Counted from the first letter of the stretch, positions 7,191 through 16,944 are shown. The stretch is DNA of 64,000 bases from Marinobacter profundi (GCF_002744715.1 NZ_KZ319377.1:1-64000); one strand, 5' to 3'. Numbers and translations: made by a program. The notes: a model not told the origin generated them from the letters alone.

Positions 7191-7970
7191 TCACCGCTTG
7201 CCCTCAAACCACTGCAGGCTGTCTGCCGTGGCGGCACTGGGCCGGTACTCGGCGCTGACCCAGCCCTGGTAACCCATCCGGTCGATGGCAGCAAAAACAT
7301 TCGAAAAGTTAATTTCTCCGGTGCCCGGCTCATGCCGCCCCGGATTATCGGCAAACTGGATATGACCAATCCAGGGTAGCAGGCACTCCATGGAGCGGAT
7401 CAGGTCACCCTCCATGATCTGCATGTGGTAAAGGTCGTACTGCAGCCGCACGTTATCGCCATCGACTTCCTCGATCAGGGCCAGCACCTTGCCCGAGGTA
7501 TCCAGCACAAAGCCGGGCATGTCGACCCGGGAATTGATTGCTTCCAGGCACAGGGTCAGGCCGGCCTCTTCCAGGCGGGCCGCCGCCCAGCTGACATTGC
7601 TGACCAGCGTCTGCCAGGCCAGGTCCTCATTGAGGTCCACCGGCTTCAGACCCGCCAGGCAGTTCAACCGGGGACAGTCCAGCACCCGGGCGTACTCGAT
7701 GGCGGTCGCCACGCCGGCGCGGAACTCCTCGACCCGGTCGGGCAGACAGGCGATGCCCCGCTCGCCCGCATCCCAGTCACCCGGAGGCAGGTTGAACAGG
7801 ACCTGGGTCAGCCCGTGTTCATCCAGCCGGGCCTTCAGTTCCGCGGCCGGCCAGGCGTACGGGAACAGGTATTCCACGCCACGAAATCCGGCATCGGCGG
7901 CACGGGCAAAACGCTCGGTAAACGGCACTTCGGTGAACAGCATGGTCAGATTGGCGGCAAAGCTCGGCAT
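7191..7970 (-). CDS. hyi: Hydroxypyruvate isomerase family protein
   Basis: A 259-residue TIM-barrel enzyme of the xylose-isomerase-like superfamily. The opening FAANLTMLFTEVPFTERFARAADAGFRGVEYLFPYAWP is typical of Hyi, and the metal-binding acidic residues occur in CLEAINSRVDMPGF and LQYDLYHMQIMEGD. Hyi interconverts hydroxypyruvate and tartronate semialdehyde in the cytoplasm. Its start is 3 bp from the stop of a reductase that would reduce tartronate semialdehyde to glycerate, so the pair forms a small glyoxylate/glycerate module. Related OtnI-type enzymes act on 2-oxo-tetronate, so the exact substrate is not certain. Confidence 0.88.
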   Translation of the reverse strand: MPSFAANLTMLFTEVPFTERFARAADAGFRGVEYLFPYAWPAAELKARLDEHGLTQVLFNLPPGDWDAGERGIACLPDRVEEFRAGVATAIEYARVLDCPRLNCLAGLKPVDLNEDLAWQTLVSNVSWAAARLEEAGLTLCLEAINSRVDMPGFVLDTSGKVLALIEEVDGDNVRLQYDLYHMQIMEGDLIRSMECLLPWIGHIQFADNPGRHEPGTGEINFSNVFAAIDRMGYQGWVSAEYRPSAATADSLQWFEGKR

Positions 7971-7973
7971 GGC

Positions 7974-8885
7974 TTACTCCTTGCGGGCAGGACCGACGGA
8001 ACCCAGCAGGGCTCCGTTCAGGTGTTCAAGTTCCAGCAACAGGCCGCTGTGGTCCACATCACTGTGGCCGTTGGCGACCAGCGCCAGGTATTCATTATGA
8101 ACCTGTTGCGCCAGCGGCAGGGTCAGGCCTTCGGCGCGGGCCTCGTCGAGAATCATCCGCATATCCTTGAGCTGGATGCGGGCGGGCGCGCCCGGCGCAA
8201 AGTCCCGGTCGATCATCCGCTGGCCATGGAGTTCAAGAATTCGACTGCCGGCAAAGCCGCCCAGCAAGGCCTCGCGGACCGCCACCGGGTCGGCCCCGCC
8301 ACGGGCCGCCAGCAACAGAGCTTCGGACACGGCACCGATGGTGATGCCGACAATGGCCTGGTTTGCCAGTTTGGCCAGCTGCCCCGCCCCTACCGGACCA
8401 ATGCGGGTAACCCGGCCCAGCACATCGAACACCGGCCGCGCTCGCACAATGTCGGCCTCGGACCCTCCGGCCATGATGCTCAAGCGCGCCTCGGCGGCAC
8501 CCAGGGTACCGCCGGACACCGGCGCGTCGATGTAACCGGCCCCCTGCTCGCCAGCCAGCTCCGCGTGGCGGCGCGCCAGTGAGGGCTGAACCGAGCTCAT
8601 GTCAATCAACAGGGCACCGGCCCTCAGGGCCTGCAATCCGCCCTGCGCCATCAGCACCTGCTCCACGACATCACCGTTTTCCAGCATGGTGATCACGATG
8701 TCGGCATCGGCCACTGCCTCGGCCGGTGACGCGGCCAGAGTGGCCTCGCGGGCAAACAGTTCGCATTTGCTGGCGGTCCGGTTCCACAGGGTCATGGGGT
8801 AACCGGCATCCAGCAGGTTACGGGTCATGGGCGCGCCCATCAGGCCAATACCCAGAAAGGCAATCCGCGGAAGCTTGTTTGTCAT
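7974..8885 (-). CDS. glxR: Tartronate semialdehyde reductase-like 3-hydroxyacid dehydrogenase
   Basis: A 303-residue beta-hydroxyacid dehydrogenase. It has an N-terminal Rossmann domain with IAFLGIGLMGAPMTRNLL (GxGxMG nucleotide site), the substrate motif DAPVSGGTLGAAEA, the catalytic Lys in GQLAKLANQAIVG, and the C-terminal all-helical domain. The family includes 3-hydroxyisobutyrate dehydrogenase and tartronate semialdehyde reductase. Adjacency to hyi (3-bp gap, same strand) favours tartronate semialdehyde as substrate, giving D-glycerate. No glyoxylate carboligase (gcl) lies next to it. It is first in the two-gene operon. Confidence 0.85.
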   Translation of the reverse strand: MTNKLPRIAFLGIGLMGAPMTRNLLDAGYPMTLWNRTASKCELFAREATLAASPAEAVADADIVITMLENGDVVEQVLMAQGGLQALRAGALLIDMSSVQPSLARRHAELAGEQGAGYIDAPVSGGTLGAAEARLSIMAGGSEADIVRARPVFDVLGRVTRIGPVGAGQLAKLANQAIVGITIGAVSEALLLAARGGADPVAVREALLGGFAGSRILELHGQRMIDRDFAPGAPARIQLKDMRMILDEARAEGLTLPLAQQVHNEYLALVANGHSDVDHSGLLLELEHLNGALLGSVGPARKE

Positions 8886-8960
8886 GGTCGTTGATCCAAC
8901 TCCAAAAACTGGAAAAGCGGTTAGGTGGCAGGATGACTAACGGTCAGTTTCATCGATTAT

Positions 8961-8999
8961 ACAAACAAAAACGCCACCAGCCCGAAAGCATGGTGGCGT
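8961..8999 (-). terminator. Terminator of rpoH
   Basis: A perfect 9-bp stem, ACGCCACCA at 8971-8979 and TGGTGGCGT at 8991-8999, is followed on the minus strand by a T-rich TTTTTGTTTGT. It lies 27 bp after the rpoH stop and separates rpoH from the glxR-hyi pair. Confidence 0.9.
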
Positions 9000-9026
9000 A
9001 ATCAGAATCTGTCGCCGCTGACCGGA

Positions 9027-9887
9027 TCAGGCGGCGTCGGCCATCTGCAGGCGAATCTTCTTCATGGCATTCTTCTCAAGCTGGCGGATGCGCTCGGCAG
9101 AGACGCCGTATTTGTCGGCCAGCTCATGCAGCGTCGCCTTGCTCTCGGACAACCAGCGCGCGCGCAGGATGTCCTGGCTGCGCTCGTCCAGTTCTTCCAG
9201 CGCGTGCATCAGGCGCCCGTTGGAATCCTCCGTCCAGTCGGATTGCTCCAGCTGCAGCGCCGGATCACTGCGACGGTCTTCCAGGTAATGGGCAGGCGCC
9301 TGGTAGACACTCTCATCGTCATCATCCATCGGCCCATCAAACGCGGTATCCTGGGAGGCCATCCGCCCCTCCATCTCCCGCACCACACGAGGCTCGACAC
9401 CCAGGTCTTCCGCCACCGCATGAAGCTCGTCATGGCTCAGCCACGCCAGACGCTTCTTCTGGCTGCGCAGGTTGAAGAACAGCTTGCGCTGGGCCTTGGT
9501 GGTGGCCACTTTGACGATCCGCCAGTTGCGCAGAATGAACTCGTGAATCTCGGCCTTGATCCAGTGCACCGCAAAGGACACCAGCCGCACCCCGTATTCC
9601 GGGTTGAATCTCTTGACGGCCTTCATCAGTCCGACGTTACCTTCCTGGATCAGGTCCGCCTGCGCCAGACCGTAACCGGAATAGCTACGGGCAATATGAA
9701 TGACAAAACGCAGGTGTGAGAGCACCAGCTGACGGGCAGCCTCCACGTCACCCTCGTAGTGCAGGCGCTCGGCAAGGTGCCGCTCTTCTTCCGCGGTGAG
9801 TACAGGAATCCGGCTCGCAGCCTGAATATAGGACTCGAGATTGCCCCCCGGAATCAGCCTGTCAACCAACTGTAAACTCGTACCCAT
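9027..9887 (-). CDS. rpoH: RNA polymerase sigma-32 (heat-shock sigma factor)
   Basis: A 286-residue group 3 sigma factor. Region 2 contains [38 protein letters not shown], and the RpoH box QRKLFFNLR, which is diagnostic for sigma-32, follows. Region 4 ([29 protein letters not shown]) is intact. It directs core polymerase to heat-shock promoters. The ATG at 9887 has GGAGGAAC upstream; a longer frame start (9932) would remove this spacing and is unlikely. It follows ftsX, as in Escherichia coli, with a 193-bp gap at 9888-10080 that is AT-rich and probably carries its own promoters. The mRNA 5' end may act as a thermosensor, as known for rpoH. Confidence 0.97.
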   Translation of the reverse strand: MGTSLQLVDRLIPGGNLESYIQAASRIPVLTAEEERHLAERLHYEGDVEAARQLVLSHLRFVIHIARSYSGYGLAQADLIQEGNVGLMKAVKRFNPEYGVRLVSFAVHWIKAEIHEFILRNWRIVKVATTKAQRKLFFNLRSQKKRLAWLSHDELHAVAEDLGVEPRVVREMEGRMASQDTAFDGPMDDDDESVYQAPAHYLEDRRSDPALQLEQSDWTEDSNGRLMHALEELDERSQDILRARWLSESKATLHELADKYGVSAERIRQLEKNAMKKIRLQMADAA

Positions 9888-10080
9888 GCAGTTCCTCCGT
9901 GCTTGGCAGCCCTGAAATATAACAACAAACAATTAGACCGCCAAGACCTTGAATAGTTCCCGAAACCTCAATTAAAACCTTAAAAAACAAACAATTGAAG
10001 ATTTTCGGGTGTTTTCCACCTGCCCAGAAACTACGGGCAGACGGCATGCTTCTACAATACGGTGTTCCCGCAATAAGCGA

Positions 10081-11088
10081 TCAACCACCAGCCACCTCAC
10101 CGGGCTCGATGGCATCCAGATGGCGCTTGACCGCCAGCCAGGCACCGAGCCAGCCTAACAGCATTGCTACAACAATCAATGCCAGACTGCCGTCAAAGCT
10201 TAGACCATTGAGGGAAAATTCGCTGCGATAGAGCCCCGCCAGGCGTTCCACCGGGCCGCTCAGCCACCACAGCGACAGCTCCAGCAACAGCCAGGCTACC
10301 ACCCCGCCACCCAGCCCGAACCAGGCGCCGGTATAAAGAAACGGCCGCCGGACGAAGGCATCGGTGCCCCCCACCAGCTTGGCCACCAGAATCTCATCGC
10401 GGCGACTCTCGATGGCCAGCCGGATGGTATTGCCGATCACCAGCACCACCGCCACCGCCAACAACAACGCCAGGGTCCACACTGCCCGCCCCAGCAGTTC
10501 GGTCATCGCATTGAGGCGCTGCAGCCAGCCCAGGTCCACCTGGACCCGGGCGACCCCGGCAAAGCCCTCAATGCCGGCCACCAGGGCCTCAACGCCGGCG
10601 GCTGTTCGCGAACCTTCCTGCGGGGTGATCAGCAGGGTGTGAGGCAAGGGGTTCTCATCAAGGTAATCCAGCGCATCAGCCAGCCCCGACGAGGCCCGGA
10701 ATTCCGCCAGCGCGGCATCCCGGTCGATCAGCTCCACGCCGGCAACGTCACCCCGGCTGGCGACCCGCTCCCGCAGCTCCGCCGCCTTGTCCAGGCTCAG
10801 CCCGTCCGCCAGGTAGGCGGTGACCCGGGCACTACTCTCCCAGCCGGCGCTCACCCCCTGCAGGCTGGTCAGCAACAACAACAGCGCCACCGGCAGCGCC
10901 AGCGCCACCCCCATCACTGCCCAGGTCATCAGGCTCGCCAACGGCGTGCGCCACAGCCGGCCCGCACTGTCGACCGCCACCGTACGGTGGTTGGTCAGAT
11001 AGGTTTCCGCCAGGGTACGCCACGGTGCCCGGGACCGCTCGGCACCACGCCGGGCGTCCGGCCGCTGACGATTCTGCGGGCTGCTCAT
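10081..11088 (-). CDS. ftsX: Cell division protein FtsX
   Basis: A 335-residue inner-membrane partner of FtsE. It has a cytoplasmic Arg-rich N-terminus, TM1 at about 52-75 (LMTWAVMGVALALPVALLLLL), a periplasmic extracellular loop of about 120 residues that in the family activates amidase regulators such as EnvC, and three TMs in the C-terminal half with the MacB/FtsX-like signature AIESRRDEILVAKLVGGT. The start overlaps the ftsE stop by ATGA, showing translational coupling. Length fits the gammaproteobacterial family. Confidence 0.96.
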   Translation of the reverse strand: MSSPQNRQRPDARRGAERSRAPWRTLAETYLTNHRTVAVDSAGRLWRTPLASLMTWAVMGVALALPVALLLLLTSLQGVSAGWESSARVTAYLADGLSLDKAAELRERVASRGDVAGVELIDRDAALAEFRASSGLADALDYLDENPLPHTLLITPQEGSRTAAGVEALVAGIEGFAGVARVQVDLGWLQRLNAMTELLGRAVWTLALLLAVAVVLVIGNTIRLAIESRRDEILVAKLVGGTDAFVRRPFLYTGAWFGLGGGVVAWLLLELSLWWLSGPVERLAGLYRSEFSLNGLSFDGSLALIVVAMLLGWLGAWLAVKRHLDAIEPGEVAGG

Positions 11089-11771
11089 ACCGGCACCCCC
11101 ACCGACAACGGCTTGCCACCCGCCACCAGGCGGCCCTGGTCCAGGGTCAGGGTGCGGCGGCCCATGTTAGTGATCAGGGCAATGTCGTGGCTGGCAATCA
11201 GTACCGTCACACCCACCTGACTGAATTGTTCGAACAGGTGCATGATGTCCGCCGACAGCTCAGGGTCCAGGTTACCGGTCGGCTCATCCGCCAGCAGCAC
11301 CGGAGGTTTGTTCACCACGGCGCGGGCGATGCCCACCCGCTGCTGCTCCCCGCCGGAGAGCTGGATCGGATTCATCTTCTCCTTGTCCAGCAGCCCCACC
11401 TTGTCCAACGCCGCCCGCACCCGCCGACCAATGTCCCGCGCCGGCACGCCGGTTACCTGCAACGGCATGGCCACGTTGTCGAACACGGTGCGGTCAAACA
11501 GTAACTGGTGATTCTGGAAGACCACGCCGATGTGGCGGCGCAGGTAGGGAATCTGCCGGCGCGGCAGGGTATTGAGCACCTGGCCGCCGACAATCACCCG
11601 ACCGGCACTGGGCCGCTCCATCAACATGATGAGTTTCAGCAGGGTGCTCTTGCCAGCGCCGGAATGGCCGGTCAGGAAGGCCATCTCCCCCCGCGCCAGG
11701 TCGAAATTCACCTGGCGCAGCGCAGTGTGGTCATTGTCGTAGCGCTTGGTAACCTGCTGGAACTCGATCAT
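11085..11771 (-). CDS. ftsE: Cell division ATP-binding protein FtsE
   Basis: A 228-residue ABC ATPase: Walker [13 protein letters not shown]-loop FQNHQLL, signature [14 protein letters not shown], Walker [14 protein letters not shown] and H-loop ASHD. FtsE with FtsX forms the ABC-like complex at the divisome that controls septal peptidoglycan hydrolysis. It is the middle gene of ftsY-ftsE-ftsX, 9 bp after ftsY and overlapping ftsX. Confidence 0.97.
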   Translation of the reverse strand: MIEFQQVTKRYDNDHTALRQVNFDLARGEMAFLTGHSGAGKSTLLKLIMLMERPSAGRVIVGGQVLNTLPRRQIPYLRRHIGVVFQNHQLLFDRTVFDNVAMPLQVTGVPARDIGRRVRAALDKVGLLDKEKMNPIQLSGGEQQRVGIARAVVNKPPVLLADEPTGNLDPELSADIMHLFEQFSQVGVTVLIASHDIALITNMGRRTLTLDQGRLVAGGKPLSVGVPV

Positions 11772-11780
11772 TGGCCGGGA

Positions 11781-13013
11781 TTACTCATCAAACAGCGCGT
11801 CGATAAAGGTTTCGGCGTCGAAACTGCGCAGGTCGTCCACCTGCTCGCCCACCCCGATGAAACGGATCGGCAGCTTGAGCTGGCGGGCAATGGCAAACAC
11901 GATACCGCCCTTGGCGGTGCCGTCGAGTTTGGTCAGGGTAATACCACTGACTCCGACTGCCTGCTGGAACACCTGGGCCTGGCTGAGAGCGTTCTGCCCG
12001 GTACCGGCATCCAGCACCAGCATCACTTCGTGGGGGGCGTGCTCGTCCAGTTTCTTCATCACCCGGACCACTTTTTCGAGCTCACCCATCAGGTTGTCCT
12101 TGTTCTGCAACCGGCCGGCGGTATCGGCAATCACCACATCAATACCGCGAGACTGGGCCGATTGTACCGCGTCGAAGATCACCGAGGCGCTGTCGGCACC
12201 GGTATGCTGCGCCACCACCGGGACCTGGTTGCGCTCTCCCCACACCTGCAGCTGCTCCACCGCTGCCGCCCGGAAGGTATCACCGGCAGCCAGCATCACT
12301 GATTTGCCATCTGCCTGGAACAGCTTGGCCAGCTTGCCAATGGTGGTGGTTTTGCCGACGCCGTTAACACCAACCATCAGTATCACGTAGGGCTTTTTGG
12401 CACTGGCCACTTCCAGCGGGTGGGAAACGCCGGCCAGCAGGCCACGCAACTCTTCCCGCAGGGCTGCCTTAAGGGCGGCACCGTCCTTGAGCTGGTTGCG
12501 CTCCAGCCGGGCAGTGAGGGACTCGATAATTTCCGAGGTTGCCGTCACCCCGACATCGGCCATCAGCAACGTGGTTTCAATCTCTTCCAGCAGATCCGCA
12601 TCGATTTTCTTACTCACCGAGAACAGATCGACCAGGCCACCGGTCAGGCTGGCGCGGGTCTTGCCCAGGCCATTGCGGATACGCTCGAACACGCTGATTG
12701 ACGGCTGTTCCGGCTCAGCTTGCGGTGCCGGCGCAACTTCGACCCGAACTTCAGCCTCGGCGGTCGCCGGGGCTTCGGCAACAGGTTCTGAGGCTGCCGG
12801 AGCTTTGGCAACCGGTTCAGCGGCGGCCGGGGCTTCTGCCGGCACCGCAGCTTCCCCGGCACCAGCCACCGGCGCGGCCCCTGGCTGGGGTTCGGGCTTG
12901 CGCTGGGGTACCGGTTTCGGTCGGGGCAGGCGGCGGCGATTACCCGCCAGGTCCGCAACAAAAATCAGCACCAACAGGGCCAGGAGGCCTAAGGAAATCC
13001 ACTCTGCCGTCAT
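11781..13013 (-). CDS. ftsY: Signal recognition particle receptor FtsY
   Basis: A 410-residue SRP receptor. A short hydrophobic N-terminus (ISLGLLALLVLIFVADL) is followed by an acidic Ala/Pro/Glu-rich A-domain with imperfect repeats of EPVAxAPA (about 50-95). The N-domain helical bundle and SRP GTPase G-domain follow, with GVNGVGKTTTIGKLAKL, the DTFRAAAVEQLQVW insertion-box region, DTAGR and TKLDGTAKGG. It docks ribosome-nascent chain-SRP complexes at SecYEG. The unusual feature is the membrane-like N-terminal segment; many proteobacterial FtsY proteins start directly with the acidic domain, although others share this. Confidence 0.97.
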   Translation of the reverse strand: MTAEWISLGLLALLVLIFVADLAGNRRRLPRPKPVPQRKPEPQPGAAPVAGAGEAAVPAEAPAAAEPVAKAPAASEPVAEAPATAEAEVRVEVAPAPQAEPEQPSISVFERIRNGLGKTRASLTGGLVDLFSVSKKIDADLLEEIETTLLMADVGVTATSEIIESLTARLERNQLKDGAALKAALREELRGLLAGVSHPLEVASAKKPYVILMVGVNGVGKTTTIGKLAKLFQADGKSVMLAAGDTFRAAAVEQLQVWGERNQVPVVAQHTGADSASVIFDAVQSAQSRGIDVVIADTAGRLQNKDNLMGELEKVVRVMKKLDEHAPHEVMLVLDAGTGQNALSQAQVFQQAVGVSGITLTKLDGTAKGGIVFAIARQLKLPIRFIGVGEQVDDLRSFDAETFIDALFDE

Positions 13014-13199
13014 AGCGATACCATCAAGTCTTTAAATGGGCGGGATAATAAAGGCGATCATTCTAGCGGCAGCGGGGAGCAGCGTCCAAACCTGTACGGT
13101 TTGCGGGCGCGGAATTCCCGCTGCATTTCCGCTACCATAGTGATCCACCCCGCCAACCGGGGAGGAATCTGACGTTCCTGACCGGAGTGACCTGACAAC

Positions 13200-13826
13200 A
13201 TGAGTCGACGCCCAGCCCGCAAACGCGGAACCGCCCCGACAGCGCCCGCAGGCGAGTTGCGGATCATCGGCGGGGAATGGCGCAGCCGCAAGCTGCGTTT
13301 CCCCGACGCCGGCGGCGTGCGCCCGTCCCCGGCCCGCACCCGCGAGACCCTGTTCAACTGGCTCAACTACCATCTGGCCGGCAGCCGCTGCCTCGACCTG
13401 TTCGCCGGCTCCGGTGCCCTCGGCCTCGAAGCCCTGTCCCGCGGCGCCAGCGCCGCAACCCTGGTAGACCACACCGCTGCGCTGGCCCAGGCCCTGCGGG
13501 AGAATTTGCGGCTGCTGCACTGTGATCGCGGCGATGTGGTGTGTCAGCCGGTGGACCATTACCTGGCGCAGCCTCCGGCACAACCCTTCGACATCGTATT
13601 CATGGATCCGCCGTTCCGCCAGGGCTGGCTGGAAAAGCTGTGGCCGGTAATTTTCACCCCGGCCTGGGTCCGCCCCGGCGGCTGGGTGTATGTGGAGCAC
13701 GAAAGCGACCGTGCCACCCCGCCAGCCCCCGAGGGCTGGGAACTGTACCGCCAGAAGACCGCCGGGCAGGTCACGTATTGCCTGTTCCATGCCAGCCCGC
13801 AGGCCCCGGACCAGCCCTCCGGATAA
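13200..13826 (+). CDS. rsmD: 16S rRNA m2G966 methyltransferase RsmD
   Basis: A 208-residue SAM-dependent methyltransferase. The RsmD opening LRIIGGEWRSRKLRFPDAGGVRPSPARTRETLFNWL is followed by the SAM site CLDLFAGSGALGLEALSRGA and the catalytic DPPF motif (IVFMDPPFRQGW). It methylates the exocyclic amine of G966 in 16S rRNA within assembled 30S subunits. It diverges from ftsY, as it does in many gammaproteobacteria, and shares the 13014-13199 intergenic region. Confidence 0.96.
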   Translation: MSRRPARKRGTAPTAPAGELRIIGGEWRSRKLRFPDAGGVRPSPARTRETLFNWLNYHLAGSRCLDLFAGSGALGLEALSRGASAATLVDHTAALAQALRENLRLLHCDRGDVVCQPVDHYLAQPPAQPFDIVFMDPPFRQGWLEKLWPVIFTPAWVRPGGWVYVEHESDRATPPAPEGWELYRQKTAGQVTYCLFHASPQAPDQPSG

Positions 13827-13841
13827 CCCCGCCCCAGAGAC

Positions 13842-13870
13842 AAAAATCCCCGCTTCAGGAGCGGGGATTT
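13842..13870. terminator. Bidirectional terminator
   Basis: A perfect 11-bp stem, AAATCCCCGCT at 13844-13854 and AGCGGGGATTT at 13860-13870, with a 5-base loop. An A-tract on the left gives T residues for the leftward desaturase transcript. The T-run on the right is short. It lies between the convergent genes rsmD and the desaturase and can serve both. Confidence 0.88.
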
Positions 13871-13895
13871 CAAAGCCACGGGGGCTGACCGGAGA

Positions 13896-15074
13896 TCAGG
13901 CAACCGGCCGCAACGAGTAGGCTCGCAGGTGCGCCGCAAACTCTTCGAGATGGCGGATACCACTGGCCTCTGCCTCGCGACACCACTCGACCAGCGCCTG
14001 CAGTTTCTCCTGGGGCTTCACGCCGCGGGCGCGCCACAGGGCCTGCAATTCGTGGCTCTTGTCGTAAATCTGGCGCAGCACCGGGTTGGTCTCCAGCAGG
14101 CTTTCCAGCTGCATCTGCTCTTTCGGTTTGATCAGCGAAACGTCCCGCGACAGCAGGCCCTTGAGCTTGCGATAACGGTTGCGGATCGCGGTATCGAGCA
14201 TTTCTCTCTGCTGGCGCAGGGTCGGCTCCATCACCCGCTTGCGATACTGGCGCATGATGTCGAAACGGTTATTGGCGATGGCCTGCACGGTTTCGACATC
14301 CACCTCACGCTTGCCGGGCACATAGTGGGCAATCGGGCGGTACCCCTTGGGCTTGGCCAGACCGAACAGCTGGAACAGGCGGATATAACCCCAGCCGATA
14401 TCCACTTCAAACCAGCGGCGGGACAGCTTGGAGGAGTTCGGGTAGGTGTGGTGGTTATTGTGCAGTTCCTCACCACCGATCAGGATGCCCAGCGGCGAGA
14501 TATTGCGGGCATTGTCGGCACACTCGAAATTGCGATAGCCGATGAAATGGCCAATGCCATTGACCACCCCGGCCGCCCAGACCGGAATCCACATCATCTG
14601 AACCGCCCAGATCCAGATCCCGTTCACCCCGAACAACAGCAGGTTGATCGCGGCCATCAGGACGATACCGGCCATTTTATAGCGGCTGTAAAGGTTACGT
14701 TCGATCCAGTCTTTCGGCGTACGCTGGCCATAACGCTCCAGGGTTTCCGGCGTCGCCGCCTCGGCGTAGAGCTCGGCACCTTCCAGCAGTACCTTGCGGA
14801 TGCCCAGTACCACCGGGCTGTGGGGGTCGTCCTCGGTTTCGCACTTGGCGTGGTGCTTGCGGTGGATGGCAGTCCACTCTTTGGTGTTCTGGGCCGTGGT
14901 CAGCCACAACCAGAAGCGGAAAAAGTGTGCCAGGACCGGATGCAGGTCCAGGGAGTTGTGCGCAGAATGGCGGTGCAGATAAAGCGTCACGCTGACAATC
15001 GTGACGTGGGTAATTCCCAGGGTGACCAGGATAAGCTGCATCACCGACAGGTCCAGAAGACCGTTGTACCACAT
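13896..15074 (-). CDS. Membrane acyl-CoA/acyl-lipid delta-9-type fatty acid desaturase
   Basis: About 392 residues of the membrane di-iron desaturase family, similar in style to the DesA/DesB-type acyl-CoA desaturases of Pseudomonas. Three histidine boxes are present: HRHSAH near residue 43, HRKHH near 78 and HNNHH near 210. Hydrophobic pairs surround them (LILVTLGITHVTIVSVTLYL and IVLMAAINLLLFGVNGIWIWAVQ). A charged C-terminal extension of about 120 residues is predicted cytoplasmic and helical. The ATG at 15074 has GAGGAAAACGAT in front and is preferred over an in-frame ATG nine codons earlier. It introduces double bonds into fatty acyl chains using oxygen, for membrane fluidity. The electron donor is not encoded nearby. 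Confidence 0.9.
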   Translation of the reverse strand: MWYNGLLDLSVMQLILVTLGITHVTIVSVTLYLHRHSAHNSLDLHPVLAHFFRFWLWLTTAQNTKEWTAIHRKHHAKCETEDDPHSPVVLGIRKVLLEGAELYAEAATPETLERYGQRTPKDWIERNLYSRYKMAGIVLMAAINLLLFGVNGIWIWAVQMMWIPVWAAGVVNGIGHFIGYRNFECADNARNISPLGILIGGEELHNNHHTYPNSSKLSRRWFEVDIGWGYIRLFQLFGLAKPKGYRPIAHYVPGKREVDVETVQAIANNRFDIMRQYRKRVMEPTLRQQREMLDTAIRNRYRKLKGLLSRDVSLIKPKEQMQLESLLETNPVLRQIYDKSHELQALWRARGVKPQEKLQALVEWCREAEASGIRHLEEFAAHLRAYSLRPVA

Positions 15075-15304
15075 ATCGTTTTCCTCAAAATCATCATACA
15101 CAGGTGGCTGCCTGTTCAGCCGCCGACCTGCTTCATGCCTACCTTTGTCACTTTAGCGTACAGCTGTTCGCTAGAACAAGCGCATTAAGGCAGGAATTTG
15201 TTACCCGGTGACTACCGTCCGGCACGTTTTTTTGCCGTATATTGGCCGTTGACAACCCTCACCCGCCCGCCACAATGGCAGACAGATTTGCCAGGAGAAC
15301 CGTC

Positions 15305-16117
15305 ATGCCCGAATTGCCGGAGGTGGAAACCACCCGCCGCGGAATTGCCCCTTTTTGTGAGCAGGAAACCGTCCGGCGGGTCACTGTCCGCAATCCCGCC
15401 CTGCGCTGGCCGGTACCTGCCGAGCTGGCGGCACGGATGGAGGGCCGGGTCATCCGTGCGGTCGAGCGCCGGGCCAAGTACCTGCTGATCCGCTTCGATG
15501 ACGGCAGCGCCATCGTCCACCTGGGCATGTCTGGCAGTCTGCGGGTGATTACCGATGACAGCCCGCTGATGACCCACGATCACATCGAGGTGGAGCTCGC
15601 CAGCGGCACCCGTCTGCGCTTCAATGATCCACGCCGCTTCGGCTGCTGGTTGTGGAGCGAGGATCCCGACCACCACGCCCTGCTGGCCAGCCTGGGGCCG
15701 GAGCCCCTGGCGCCGGAGTTCAACGGGCCTTATCTGTACCGCCTGTCCCGTGGCCGCAAGACGCCGATCAAATCCTTTATCATGGACAATCATACCGTGG
15801 TGGGGGTCGGCAACATCTACGCCAATGAGGCGCTGTTCAAGACCGGGATTCACCCCAAACGGCTTGCCGGCCGGATCAGCCTGGACCGCTACCACCGGCT
15901 GGCAGAGGCCATCAAGGAGACCCTGAGCGCGGCCATCCTGATGGGCGGCACCACGCTGCGGGACTTCGTCAACAGTGACGGCAAGCCCGGCTACTTTGCC
16001 CAGTCCCTGCTGGTGTATGGCCGGGGCGGCGAACCCTGCCGGGAATGTGGCGAGCCACTGCGCGAGATCCGCATGAACCAGCGCACCACCGTGTACTGCG
16101 GACGTTGCCAGCGCTGA
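15305..16117 (+). CDS. mutM: Formamidopyrimidine-DNA glycosylase
   Basis: A 270-residue Fpg/MutM. After Met removal the N-terminus is [12 protein letters not shown], with catalytic Pro and Glu. The central [10 protein letters not shown] and the C-terminal zinc finger with two Cys pairs (PCREC and YCGRC) are intact. It excises 8-oxoguanine and nicks the abasic site in base-excision repair. The start at 15305 is fixed by the catalytic proline; an upstream ATG (15242) would block it. It diverges from the desaturase gene. Confidence 0.97.
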   Translation: MPELPEVETTRRGIAPFCEQETVRRVTVRNPALRWPVPAELAARMEGRVIRAVERRAKYLLIRFDDGSAIVHLGMSGSLRVITDDSPLMTHDHIEVELASGTRLRFNDPRRFGCWLWSEDPDHHALLASLGPEPLAPEFNGPYLYRLSRGRKTPIKSFIMDNHTVVGVGNIYANEALFKTGIHPKRLAGRISLDRYHRLAEAIKETLSAAILMGGTTLRDFVNSDGKPGYFAQSLLVYGRGGEPCRECGEPLREIRMNQRTTVYCGRCQR

Positions 16118-16213
16118 CACGGCGAGGCCCGAAGGTCCGTAAAAGCCACGCTTGCCGCCAACGGTGATCTGCGGCAGTCTGGCAATCCTGCATTCCCGAA
16201 TTGTGATCTGTTT

Positions 16214-16903
16214 ATGGTTGACTGGTTATCCCTCGACACGGTGTTCCTCGATATGGACGGAACCCTGCTGGACCTGCACTTCGACAATCATTTCTGGCTT
16301 GAGCACCTGCCCAGGCGCTACGCCGAACATAATGAAATGACCGCCGGGGAGGCCCGCGACTACCTCATCCCGCTGATCATGGCGGAACGCGGTTCGCTGA
16401 ACTGGTACTGCACCGACTACTGGAGCGAACGGCTGGCACTGGACATCACCGGCCTCAAGGCCGAAGTGGGCGACCGGATCGGCTACCGCCCCCATGTCCG
16501 CGAATTCCTTGGCGCGTTGCAGGACAGCGGCCTGCGCCCGGTCATCGTTACCAACTGCCACCCGGATCCATTGCGCCTGAAACTGGAGCGTACAGGCCTG
16601 GACCGGCTGGTGGACGGAGTGATTTCCAGCCACCAGCTGGGCAAACCGAAAGAAGCCGGCGAATTCTGGGACGAGCTGAACAGGCTGCACCGCTACAACC
16701 CGGCCCGCACCCTGATGGTGGACGACAGCTTCCCGGTGCTGGAAAGCGCCCGCCAGGCCGGTATTGGTCAATGCCTGGCTATTCTGGCCCCCGACAGTCG
16801 CCAGCCGGCGCGGGAGCGCCACCCGGAGATTCCCTCCATTCATCACTTTGATGAGATCCTGCCTGATCTGCAGCGCCGCGCGACCGTACAATCGCGGGAC
16901 TGA
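16214..16903 (+). CDS. yrfG: GMP/IMP nucleotidase YrfG
   Basis: A 229-residue HAD-superfamily phosphatase. Motif I is FLDMDGTLLDL, motif II is VIVTNCHP, the Lys motif is QLGKPKEAGEFW and motif IV is TLMVDDSFPVLESAR. The YrfG family dephosphorylates purine monophosphates. The order yrfG-hslR-hslO-pckA matches the yrfG-hslR-hslO-pckA order of Escherichia coli, which supports the name. The ATG at 16214 follows a weak ribosome site (TGATCTGTTT). Confidence 0.92.
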   Translation: MVDWLSLDTVFLDMDGTLLDLHFDNHFWLEHLPRRYAEHNEMTAGEARDYLIPLIMAERGSLNWYCTDYWSERLALDITGLKAEVGDRIGYRPHVREFLGALQDSGLRPVIVTNCHPDPLRLKLERTGLDRLVDGVISSHQLGKPKEAGEFWDELNRLHRYNPARTLMVDDSFPVLESARQAGIGQCLAILAPDSRQPARERHPEIPSIHHFDEILPDLQRRATVQSRD

Positions 16904-16944
16904 AGCCGTTATAATGGCGACATACGATCACCAGGTGAGGAGAT

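Noticed and set aside
7425..8582. A 385-codon plus-strand frame
   Set aside because: It lies opposite hyi and glxR, which show clear family motifs; its own protein is low-complexity Gln/Gly/His rich.
8956..8961. TATAAT on the minus strand before glxR
   Set aside because: The -35 position reads CGGGCT and falls within the rpoH terminator, so I do not call a promoter.
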